Assembly: GCA_002110485.1 (NCBI GenBank) | Contig: MOWL01000045.1 | Span: 310,001 to 374,000 of the forward strand | Length of the DNA: 64,000 bases | Reading direction: 5' to 3' | Origin: Emergomyces orientalis | Taxonomy: Eukaryota > Ascomycota > Eurotiomycetes > Onygenales > Ajellomycetaceae | Shown here: in pieces, positions 11,404-21,900 of the stretch | Layout: every line of letters begins with the position of its first letter | Position numbering within the stretch: the first letter of the stretch is position 1 | Notes under the pieces: generated by a model | Databases searched by the model: none | Told to the model about the DNA's origin: nothing | The model's input: only the letters and a program-made list of their open reading frames with translations | Made by a program: the position numbers and the translations under genes

Positions 11404-13984
11404 ATGGTCGCCCCAGCAGTCCCGGAGTAAGTATTTCCCTGCATATAACTATTTCGGGGAACTCCATTGCTTCCTTTTCGAGACTGCATACCGATGCGCT
11501 TTGCGCTATGCCATGTGCGTATTTGCTAAGATAACTATTTTTCAAAATGCAGGATCATCGAGGACGAGGACCTCTATGCTTCAATTGACGCCCGCACAGA
11601 AGCCCTACAGAATCTCAGGGAATTAGGCCCCCCTGACCTTGTCCATGTAGTGAAGCAATCAAAAACGAGCCCGAATAATCAGGTATGTGCACAGATGATT
11701 CGAATGAGACTGTTGTATTCTAACATGTCCTCTTGCCTCCTTGTAGACCGGCGTCTATCACCATGTCACAGGCGTAGATGCCTCGTCGTCGGCCAGCTTG
11801 GCTGCCTACGTCAATACCCTTACATACTCCCCCGTCGATAAGAACCATAAGGTGGTTTCGGGAATATACTGGTGAGAAACTTTCGAGGGGTGCCATCAAA
11901 TCTATTATTGATAGTCTTGCAGCTGCTATAATGCCTTCTCCCATGTCGATATGCGAGTCGAAGTTAAGATTCCCGGCAGCCTTGAGAGCTATTGTATTGA
12001 TGAACGCGGAGATAAACGAGTTGCGACAGAAATGCTATGGCTCGAAACGTTTCTATGCGGTGTCCTCAGAGCGTATTCGTATGCGGACGACGGCAACGGC
12101 GACAGCATTAAGAAGATCGTTGGCGTGAGAAGATTCAACCCCGTCACAAACACAGAAATGGAACACAAGTTTCTCGATGCAGCGGAGAAGCTATTTTTCA
12201 ACGGTTTGGATATAGCCCACATCTTTTGTTTGCGCATGTCTAACAGTCGTCGCAGGGAGACAACTGAGCTCCGACCCGGAAACACAAGTCCCCAACACTG
12301 TTACGAACCACCTAACGTCCGGTATTTTACGATATATCCATACGACAGGACGATACGCTTCTGGCATAAATCTCTTTGAAAAGCTACGTACTCGCGATGT
12401 TGAGGTATCGTCACTCCTAGCGCGCGTCCTTATTTCTGCAGATGAAGAGGTGCAAGCCGTACGATTATTACACGACGCACTCCAGGACTTGCCGATGGAT
12501 TACTCGCTCTTAGATTGTCAAGCAGCGTTTTGCCAGAGTAAAGGTGAAAGCGAGATGGCACTTGAATGTGCTAAGCGTAGCGTTACCGCCGCTCCTAGCG
12601 AATTTAGTTCTTGGGCTCGGTTAGCGGAAATATACATAAACATGGAACAATGGGATTTAGCGCTTCTGACTTTGAACTCGTGTCCGATGTTCACCTATCA
12701 GGACAAAGACTCTCCACGGATGCCACCACCTTCTCGAATTCTTTTACCCATCCTCCCTGAGAGCATGCTAGATGAAATTGATGAAGGGCAGCCAAAGCAA
12801 GGAGAGCCCCACGATGTTGTGCATCCCACACTCAGAAAACTGCATGCTGCTGGTTACCAGGGCACTTTCTTGAAAGCGTACACTTTGCTCGCAAAAATTG
12901 CAGCGGCGATTGGTTGGGATCAGCTTCTGAAAATCCGAAGCGAGGTTTTCGTCATGGAAGAGGAATATAGAACGGAACGCCAAGTCAACGCCAGGCGTTC
13001 TTCCATGGCTGCCCAGAACGCGAGCACGGTGGCTTTACACGAAGCAACTAGTGGAGATGGACACGTGAATGGAAATGGAGTAGACGGTCGCGAGTCAGAA
13101 AAGGCCGAAGGAAGCGACGAAGAAAGCGAGCCACCACCAGAGGAAGATGTAGCTCAAAATGACAAGGAGAACTCCGTGACCATCGAACGCCCGGAACAAT
13201 CAGTTGCTTCGGAAGTTGTCAAGTCCGGTGGAGAAGACGTGAGTTGTCGAGTGGTTTTTATATTTCCTTATATTTCCACCCAGAAAACAAACCAATCCAA
13301 TTTTATACTAACACTCTTCCCGTCACCTTTGTATAGCCTGATGCGACCTCAAATTCATATACGCAATTCGTGAACAAGCGATTATGCGAGCGCTGGCTCG
13401 ACAATCTATTCATGGTTCTCTATGAAGATCTGCGCGTGTACACAATCTGGCGAACCGAAATGGCACAATCCCGCCAACAATCAGTAGATTATAAGAAATC
13501 AGCCACAGAATGGGAGATTCTCGGGGAGCTCGCTGAGCGTCTCCAGCATTTCAACGAAGCGGTCGAAGCCTACCAACACTGCCTATCTATCAGATTCTCC
13601 CCGAAGGCGATGAAGGGGATTCTAAAGATGTATGAGCGCCAAGGCGACACGCGGGGGATGCTTGGTGCTCTTATCAGACTTATTGCATGGCAGTATCGGT
13701 GGTATTCAGAGGTTAGTAATATATACACACGGGGCAGAAAAGAAAAGAAAATAGACCGACCCCATTCCATTCCACAGCATTCAAGAAACTAACGCTTCAC
13801 CCAATCCACCATGCAGTTTTCCCCTGACCTTCTCTTCACTATCCGCAAACTGATCGAAGAGGAGGGCGCTGTCAAAGTGCGAAGCATCGTCCAAGCAACA
13901 AACCTTCCACAATCTGTCTTGGATCTGACCCACCACTACTGCCAGCTGTGCGCTACGTTCAGAAGCAGTGGTAGCGACGGCTAA
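11404..13984 (+). CDS. BUD7: Chs5-Arf1-binding protein (Bud7/Bch1, exomer subunit)
   Basis: Seven exons: 11404-11426, 11553-11682, 11747-11871, 11923-12203, 12256-13238, 13337-13711 and 13817-13984, giving 694 residues. The first exon codes for only seven residues and two bases. Diagnostic ChAP-family segments are GIYCCYNAFSHVDMRVEVK, SYCIDERGDKR, a central TPR-like region (MALECAKRSVTAAPSEFSSW) and the C-terminal SVLDLTHHYCQLCATF. A Ser/Glu-rich disordered loop lies around residues 390-440. In yeast these proteins form exomer with Chs5 and Arf1 at the trans-Golgi and carry cargo such as chitin synthase to the cell surface. Whether this one corresponds to Bud7 or Bch1 cannot be told here. Splice sites were chosen because they restore one continuous frame through all conserved blocks. 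Confidence 0.9.
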
Positions 13985-15513
13985 ATCCCTCCGCCAATTT
14001 TCCCTTTTCTTCTTTTACTTTGCTTCTGGCAGCTCGCGTTACGCATTCCACCATTGCTCAAATGAATATGGAACCTTACCGCATCTACCTTCAAGCCGTC
14101 TATTTTCTCGATATGTTATCGCGTGTTTACATACCCCATATCCAAAGTCTGCCAGTCAGTACCATTGGCCAGAAATGGGGTCGAGTTTGAATGGGCAATA
14201 TACTCCCTATATAACATCCATCGATCGATTTACTGCGCGTTTCCTCCTTTTTTCTACTCGTGTCCTTTTGTCTTGTTCCCCTTTTATTTTTAATATGATG
14301 TAGTAAAAAAATCTCAAAATCTCAAAATCTCAAAATCTATTTAATATATTGATCACTCCATCATTCTCTTCATTCATTCGTATCATCATCGGCTCCTTGG
14401 ATTTTTAGCTTTTCTCTCCATGCGCTGCTAAGGTAGGCGGGATTTTTTGAGACCGCAATGCACTCCCGCTGAAGCATGCCTACCTAAGTATAATAGATGG
14501 CCCCTTTACACCTGCCCAAGGGGTTAGAAATATATTCAACTAAACATAAATATAGTTTGTTCAAGGAGAGCAGTAAACGATGACAAAAGCTCAATCAACT
14601 AAGATCAGGCGCAGGGCCCGGGACAGCCTTTGCTAGGCTGAGATTCACCGAGTCTAGCCTACAATCCGATTGATGATGCGGGACAGAAACCCAGAGCCAT
14701 GACAACACATTGCAATGCGCGGGGAGAAAGCACATTCATCCAATAAGGAGAGGGGCTAACAAAATTTTCCCATTTTTTCCCCCATTTTATTCATACAAAT
14801 ACTTTCATTCCTGTCAATCATAGCATTGACGCGCATAACCTTGAGTAGGCCTTCGAAGGCTTCCTGCTCGTTTTATTTTCACACCCACATATTATATTGT
14901 TTTTCAACCTTTACTCTTCGCACCGTCGTCTCACTCTAGACAGATTTTTGCTCTGGCGAAAATTAGGCACATTGAATTCGACGAACCAACAAAGCTCAGA
15001 ATTTGATCCGGCATACTTTTTAATACATTCCTTGTTGCCAAATGCCATCGAAAATTGGAAACGTGCGAATAAAATGAAGAACCTGAACTCAGGTAGTTTT
15101 TTCCCCCTTTCAAAACAAAGGGAATCTGGCAGAAACGAACGACTTTACATGAAAAGCAGCTACCTAGGTAAAAAATTAAAAATTAAAAAAAAGGAAGTCA
15201 ACATAAATGACAAAATGGACCTGAAAAAGCGAAGAATCTTCATTATTATAATTTTCAACAATTCCCGCCCCCGCATAAAAATAAAAAAAAGAACAAAGTT
15301 CCCCCACGCGAAAACCGGTCCCACATATCCCATATCCCATAATATCCCCCCACCGCCCCGGAGACGGAAAGAAAACGAGAACAAAAAAAAACAAAAACCA
15401 AAGAACGAAAGGGAAAACAAAATAAAGAAAAGTCACAAAGATCTCCGAATCATCTTTATTTAAAATCCCATCCGTCCACCGCCCGGCTATTGCAACTTGA
15501 CAAGGACCATTTC
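13985..15513. other. Intergenic region with AT-rich tracts and a small CTCAAAAT repeat
   Basis: This 1.5-kb stretch separates the stops of two convergent genes. At 14310-14338 the unit CTCAAAAT occurs about three times in tandem. From about 14880 to 15470 the sequence is A-rich and Lys/Asn-coding on the plus strand, with matching Phe-rich frames on the minus strand. That is composition, not a gene. No conserved protein was found. Confidence 0.6.
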
Positions 15514-16568
15514 TTATTCTTCATCATCGCCACCACCAGTACCACCTCCCACTTCCACCGCAGAGGAAGCAGGTGTGCCATTGGTAGCAGCAGCCTTCCC
15601 AGCAGGTGCGGGGACCTCGGATACCGCCGGCGGTGCAGTTTTCGTGACAGGCGCTGGTGCGCCGTTCTCTTTCTGTGCTGCGGCTGCTACCTCCTCTTCA
15701 TCGTCGTCGCCTTCACCATCGGCTTCGCCTTCAGCCTCCAGGCCATTTTCGGCTTCCTCGTGCTCTGGTTCTTCATTCTCCTCTTCTTCTTCTTCTTCTT
15801 CTCCTTCTGCAGCCGGAAGAGCTGTGTCGGGTGCTGGCGCTACTTTGCGTTTCTTGTGCGCGGCTGTTGGATGGGGCGATTGGTGGGTTAGCCAGTGTAT
15901 GATATCATGAGGTCTGGGGGATAGGGACTGGATTTCACATGGAGATAGAATGGTAGGGGGGTGGGCCTGATGGCTATCCATGACGCAAGAACACAAAGGG
16001 AGAAAAGAAAGGAAAGGGATTGCTCACGCTCTACGTCCTCAGGCCCTCCATTCTCGGAACCTTCAGATTCTTCTTCTGATCCAGACTCATCTTCTCCCTC
16101 CTCTTCGCCAAAATCGGATTCTTCATATCTAATCATTCCGGGCCAAAAAGTTAGTATTTGATTATTGACACCTTAAAATTTAGGGATCAGGGGAAGAAGG
16201 CTATGTGCAGTTGAAGAGATGCGCAAGTGAGCGCATAGCTCTCTCATCCAAAGGTTGTTGGATGGGGGACTTTGGAGAGCAAATGAACGACAACATCTGC
16301 GACCACAACAGCAGTTCTTTTTGCCCAAAGAGCAAGCCAGTGCAATCGCAACAGCAATAGAAATAGTGTTTGTGATAGCACCGCAATCCCGACGCGACAT
16401 GCAATTTCAAAATATGAACAATGGACAAAATTTGACGTCAAAGAAAAGAGGGCAGGTAGAAGGCGCGGTCTCAACTTACTCCTCTTCCTCTTCGCTTTCA
16501 TCGCTGGGCAGAGCTACGAGGTCTTCGTCATCCTCTGCAGCTCTGCGACTCCGTTTGCGAGTAGACAT
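15514..16568 (-). CDS. Small acidic, probably nuclear protein of unknown function
   Basis: Three exons on the minus strand: 16568-16480, 16128-16028 and 15863-15514, joining to 179 residues. The first intron (351 nt) is long for this window, but both junctions are canonical (GTAAGT donor, TACTAAC branch-like site, TAG acceptor), and joining extends one acidic run without a break. The N-terminus MSTRKRSRRAAEDDEDLV is basic then acidic. The middle is Glu/Asp/Ser-rich, followed by an NLS-like HKKRKV near residue 66, a second Glu tract, and an Ala/Pro/Thr tail ending in DDEE. The composition resembles acidic histone chaperones, but no family motif was recognised. Confidence 0.6.
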
Positions 16569-18727
16569 TGTGTCCTTTTGTGGCTAAAGCTTGCAGGTAT
16601 GAGGTTGATGGGGGCGGGAAAAGTGGAATGGATGGATAAATGTGCAGGGCCGGGCCCGGAATTAGATGGAGATCGGCAGCTTTCTCTTCAAGAGTAGGTA
16701 TTTAGAGATGGCTTTGGGAGGAGAAGGTGATGGGAAAAGAGAAGTGCTTCAGAGGAGGAGGTTATAAAAAGGGGACGAGCCAGAACCAGGCGAGAGAGTG
16801 GGAGGAGAGGAGGTGCTTGCTGGTGCTGACTGATGGCAGTACTAATAGCTGGGTATGGATGGGTCCTGGACCTGGACTGTCACAGCCTGACCGGCGCCTG
16901 TTTTTACGGGTTATGCTCCATGCATGCTCCTTGGCCCGTGTGTGACCAGGGTACAGCCAGGTACTTCCAGTTTTCAGCATCTCGGTCGCGGACATTCGGT
17001 ACCCTAGATGTAGCTAAATTGTGTAGGGGTGGTTCTGCGTGCCAGATGTGCTGTAATAGCAGCTTCGGTTGCGTAATTACGTCGTAAGATACATGTGGGT
17101 ACGGTATGGATATTTCAATACAGGATGTGGAGAACAGTGTCTAGGCAATCTGGGAAACCTTGGAATAGAACAAGTTGATGCATTCGGTATTTGGGGCCAG
17201 GGAACAGACGGAGTTAGCAGAACAAACAAACAAACATAGCTCCCTCCAGCCTGTCTGCTGCCAGAGAGCTATATGGTTGGATGAATGAATGAATGAATAA
17301 ATGGGTTAAAACAGCCTGATTCCGCGTTATAATACAGTAACAATGCATGCATAATGTTATACATCAATGCGGCAACACAGAGCCCCTCTGTTCTCTTTCG
17401 GTCGTGTTTTTGTGCCCTCCTTCTCTTTTCTTTTTTTCTTTTGCTTTTTTTTCAGGCTTTCTCCTTTTTTTCTTTGTATTTGCTTTTTCTGGCCCCCATC
17501 CAAATGGACTATTCTGGACAAGCAAGGTGGTTCCCCCATCCGGACTAGCGGGGGGATGTTCAGCCCGGCCACACGGACAGCCAGTGCGCGGGTTTCTATG
17601 TAGAGAGACCCCACCCCAGACCGCATTTCAGCCTCACACTTTCAGAGTTCCCATTTCATCCAGAGTGTATGAAGAAGCATGAAGAAAAGGGCTGTTGCGG
17701 CGTGGTACAGACCCCACCAGGGGAAACCTATCTGATCATTAAAATGGATTCTTTGGAAAGCTCAAGGAATTCAAAAGGCCCCTTCAAGAACATCCCAAGC
17801 CAATCCTCCCCAACTGGGTAGAGTACAGTACCCAGAGCACTTTTCTGAAACCTCTGCTCACATTAGCTCCATGATAACTTTTACCAACACCAACACCACC
17901 ACCAGCAAAAATAGAAGAAGAAGAAGAAGAAGGGATATGGGCAAACATCAGGAAGTCCATTTCAAGCCGCTGGTACGGAGCCAGCGATATGACGATATGC
18001 CGATGGGACTCCCAATGCAGAGTACCAAACATGTCAGAAGCCTAGTGATGAATATTAGGAATTTTCTTATCGTAAAGCCTGCACAGGGGAGTCGAAACTC
18101 GTTGCTTGTATGTAGTCACAATGCGCAGCCGCGGAGAATTGTTCCCGCTCATAAGAATTTACATGGTGAAGTACTCTGTAAAGCTCCGGCCCTATGGGCG
18201 ACTCGATATGTGTGCGGGGCAAACGTTATGTCCAACATTTCTGCCATGGATAAAAAAGATGCAACAAAAGGTAGGATATCGACTGTTACATGTACCAGTC
18301 ATATAAGGTTTCCTATCCACTTGAACCATTATTTTATCTGGCCATCAAAATGTGCCCGTCAGAAAGTCGAGGAAAAGGTGTTCATTCCAAGGCAGTCATA
18401 AAATGCTCTCGAGCTGTTTATATGCCGCTTCTGGGCCTCATTTTTCGTTCAAATATTGGTCCAGTTCCCTTCCAAGGGTTTGCTTCTCCCGTTCATTCGG
18501 GCAGCGTATGGGTTGACCGAAGGAGCTTTACCTTTGGGACCTGAGGGGAATGCGAAAGCCATCCATGGGAACAGGTCCCGACGATACAAAAGAAAAGGCG
18601 TCCTTGCGCACTGTAGCAATGTTTTAATGGTACGGAGCGAATAGTTACTATGTTCAAGTAATTGATGCGAGGTAGTGCCTAGGGTATTTACTGTGGGATG
18701 GTTGAACCTCTCTATTGGGGCGTAGGA
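16569..18727. other. Intergenic region up to the retrotransposon nest
   Basis: About 2.2 kb without a supported gene. It contains a GAAT tetranucleotide run near 17280-17298, T-rich tracts near 17425-17490 and an AAG run at 17914-17932. Open frames are short and low-complexity. The promoter of the acidic-protein gene should lie at the left end. Confidence 0.55.
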
Positions 18728-18732
18728 GCTAG
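18728..18732. repeat. Target-site duplication of element B, left copy (GCTAG)
   Basis: GCTAG directly abuts the left end of the split 3' LTR of element B and repeats at 28842-28846. Confidence 0.9.
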
Positions 18733-18778
18733 TCATAGATAATGTGCATTATATCCTAACTAAACTAACTAGTGAACA
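18733..18778 (-). repeat. 3' LTR of element B, piece 1 of 3
   Basis: These 46 bp match the corresponding end of the intact 5' LTR (28738-28783) exactly. The piece stops at GAACA (18774-18778), the target duplication created by the full-length family A insertion. Confidence 0.92.
18774..18778. repeat. Target-site duplication of element A, left copy (GAACA)
   Basis: GAACA abuts the left LTR of element A, repeats at 23756-23760, and occurs once at the matching position of the uninterrupted B LTR. Confidence 0.92.
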
Positions 18779-18880
18779 TCATAGAGTGCATCAAGCCTAT
18801 CATATTGAACTACCTAACTAGCTAAAATATATATGTGTGTGTGGGGCATGTGACCCGGGTAGCCCTAGTATCACCTAACA
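18779..18880 (-). repeat. 3' LTR of element A (102 bp)
   Basis: Identical to 23654-23755. On the minus strand it begins TGTTAGGTGATACTAGG and ends CTCTATGA. A TATATATATT stretch inside may serve as a promoter element. Confidence 0.93.
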
Positions 18881-18887
18881 CCCCCCC
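18881..18887 (-). promoter_or_regulatory. Polypurine tract of element A
   Basis: Seven G residues on the minus strand sit directly before the 3' LTR. The upstream block GGGGCGCCCTAGCAT is shared with element B. Confidence 0.75.
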
Positions 18888-18980
18888 ATGCTAGGGCGCC
18901 CCAGGAGCACGCACACAGGCCACGCCATAGGCATCAAAAATCAAAATAGCAGCTAAGTACAAAACTTTTAGTTAAATCCA

Positions 18981-21900
18981 TTAAGCAGATCCCCCCGAAC
19001 CAATCAAGCCAAGATTAGCCACAAAAGCATTGAATGCGGGCCTAGGCAGCGCCTTCGTAAAACCATCCGCCTTATTCTCCGTTGAGCTGACGTGCCGAAG
19101 AAGGAGCTCCTTTTTAGCCACTAGATCGCGTAATATATGGTAGCGGACTTCAATATGCCTCGAGCGCTTAGTTAAAGACTCGCCGTTAGCTAGATCAATG
19201 GCACCTTTATTATCAATATGCAGATTATTGGAAAGAACATAGCCATCCGCATTCTCAAGCAGTCCCGCATCATGCAGCATATCTTTAAGCCAAATCAGCT
19301 CGCACGCAGCTTCGCTAGCAGCAATATACTCAGCTTCAGTTGTGGACTTCGCCGTAGAGATCTGCCGCTGCGAACGCCATGATACGGGAGCTCCATTGAT
19401 CATTATAATATAGCCCGTAGTCGATTTATATTGGGGGTCTGCACCCGCCCAATCTGAATCCGCGTAGGCCATGGGAGCCAGCCCTTCGTCCCCTATATTC
19501 CTCTTATACAGAATGCCCGTAGTCCTAGTCTTCTTCATATAGCGGAGAACATGCTTCAAAGCAGCCCAGCACTCCTTATTTGGGCGAGAATTGAATCGCG
19601 ATAAATAATTTACCGCGAACATTATATCCGGTCTGGTGCTTGTAACCAGATATTGAAGAGACCCAAGCCCTTGACGATATCGCGTAGCCGTAAAATCATC
19701 ATCAAGGCCCTTATCCTCATCCGGCGAGAACTGGAGCTTTGTGCCAGCATTCATGGGGGTTGGTGCCGGATTGATTGCAGTCATGCCAAAATCATCAAGG
19801 ATCTCATCAATATAGCGTGTTTGCGTGACCAGTAAATCACCATTACGGCCCGCAATTTCCATACCTAAGTATGGCTTATCATCGTCGATTCTTTTGGTGT
19901 CAAAACGCTTCGCAATCTCATCGAGAACCCAGTCAATATCATGCTCATTGGGCCCCGTAACGCGGCAGTCATCAACGTGCAGCGTCAAATACACCTTACG
20001 GATGGGGTGATATAGGAATCCGCCGTCATACGGTGATATGCGGAAACCAATCGAAGTGAGATGCTCAGTGGCAAGAAAATACCACGTCCTCGCAGCTTGC
20101 TTCAGCCCATACAGGCTCTGGCGAACCAGGCCAACTAGATTGCCCCTGCCATGTTTTATGCCCGTCGGGAGCTGCATATAGATCATTTCTTCCTGTGGCA
20201 GCACGCCATTAAGGAATGCAGACACGTAATCAATTGCCTTCGATTTCCATCCCCTAGCCGTAGAGATCGCGAATAGGCTTCTGGTTGTAGGACCAGAGAC
20301 AACGGCAGCGTAAGACTTCGTATAATGGACTCCTCGCTGCTGAAGGAATCCGCGAACCACCCATCGTGCGCGAAAGCGGATGGTTTCTCCCTTATTATTT
20401 AATTTGCGGTCATATACCCATTTACCCGTAAGAACATCCATATCCGGGGACCGCTCAGTAATAACATATGTTTTCTTTTGATTGAACATATCGACCTCCT
20501 TCCTCATTGCTTCGAGCCAATGATGCCAATCAGGGCTCCGTCGAGCCTCCGCTAAGGTCGTGGGACGGTCCGTAAGGGTACTAAGCACGGGCTCATCACC
20601 ATTATCATTAGCATGCTCGTCAGACTCATTAAGGAGATCAACATCACTGTTTATAAGATAGGTAGGCTCAATGGCCTCCTCCAGATCCCCATTGACAAGC
20701 ATCTTCATGATGTGCGGCCGCTCCCTTGCCAGGCGCCGCAGGAGACAGTGCTGCCATCCATCCGCAGGATTCAAAACATCGAGCTCATCCGGTATGTTAT
20801 TTGGCTCATGAGGAGCCGGAAGAGCGGCATTAATGAATGACACGTCCTCCACGAGAGCTTCATCAAAAACCACATCTCGTGCTATCTCCAACCTGCGTGC
20901 ATCAGGGTCCCATATGCGAACTTGATGAAGGCCCTGATAACCCACAAAGATCCATTCTTTCCCATCCGTTCTATCCGCAAGCTTATTAGTAACTCGCAGA
21001 TCCTTCTTGTAGACCTTGCAGCCCCATCTATGCAGCCAATTCGCCGTGGGCTGCACCCCCATCCATGCTTCAAAGGGGGTCAGCGGAGACCCCTCCTTGC
21101 ACCCGTAAAGCTTCGTAGAGGTGGGAGACATATTGATCAACATAACGGCAGCCTGCATGGCCTCACCCCATAGGTCCCTAGGCTGCCCGCTATCGAATAG
21201 CAAGCTCCTAGTTCTTTCGATTATTATGCGGTTCGCACGTTCCGCTGGACCATTTGATTGTGGGGTATATGGCGTAGTCGTCTCATAGGCAATGCCTCGC
21301 TGTTTACAAAAAGCTTTTAATTCATCGCTCTTGAATTCTCCACCACCATCCCAGTGCAAGGAGCCCACGCATCGCTGCGCAGTGGTCTCAATCATTGTTA
21401 TAAAATCCCGTAGTTTCGCGGTTGCTTCACCCTTGGTGGCCATTAAAATGGCCCACCGATATCTCGTGGCATCGTCCGTAATACTCATCCAATAATCAGC
21501 CCCCCCATACGTGGGAACGCCATCCTCATTGAATAAGGTACGCCCACCGCCCGCAAGATCAATAAATAATCGTGCAGCAGGCTTCACTTTTCTAATCATG
21601 GGCTCAAAAGCAGGACGAGCCATCTTAGCCTGCACGCAGGTTTTACAAAAAGGCAGAGCCTTGGAGCCTTTAATCCTCATCCCCATGCGCGGATCCGCGG
21701 CCATCTTCGCTATATCCATGTGGTTAAGATGACCCAGCTTCAAATGCCATTGCAGCATCGTGAGCTCTACTGGTTTTATATTCATTGATGGCAGAGCCAA
21801 TAGCGAGTCATCCACAGCATTTACGGGCCGAAAATCACCATTAGGCATGGCGAATTGAATCAAATCTCGGATTTGCGGAGGCTTTTCAATGACATAGATA

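Noticed and set aside
14897..15463. 188-codon plus-strand frame and its minus-strand Phe-rich partners
   Set aside because: Composition is almost entirely Lys/Asn/Arg from A-rich DNA; no conserved segment and no coding-like structure.
15497..15910. Plus-strand Ser/Ala/Pro-rich frame over the acidic-protein gene
   Set aside because: It is the reverse complement of the Glu/Asp/Ala codons of the minus-strand gene, whose splice sites fit well.
17871..18401. 176-codon frame next to the retrotransposon nest
   Set aside because: It begins in an AAG microsatellite and has no protein-like conserved block.
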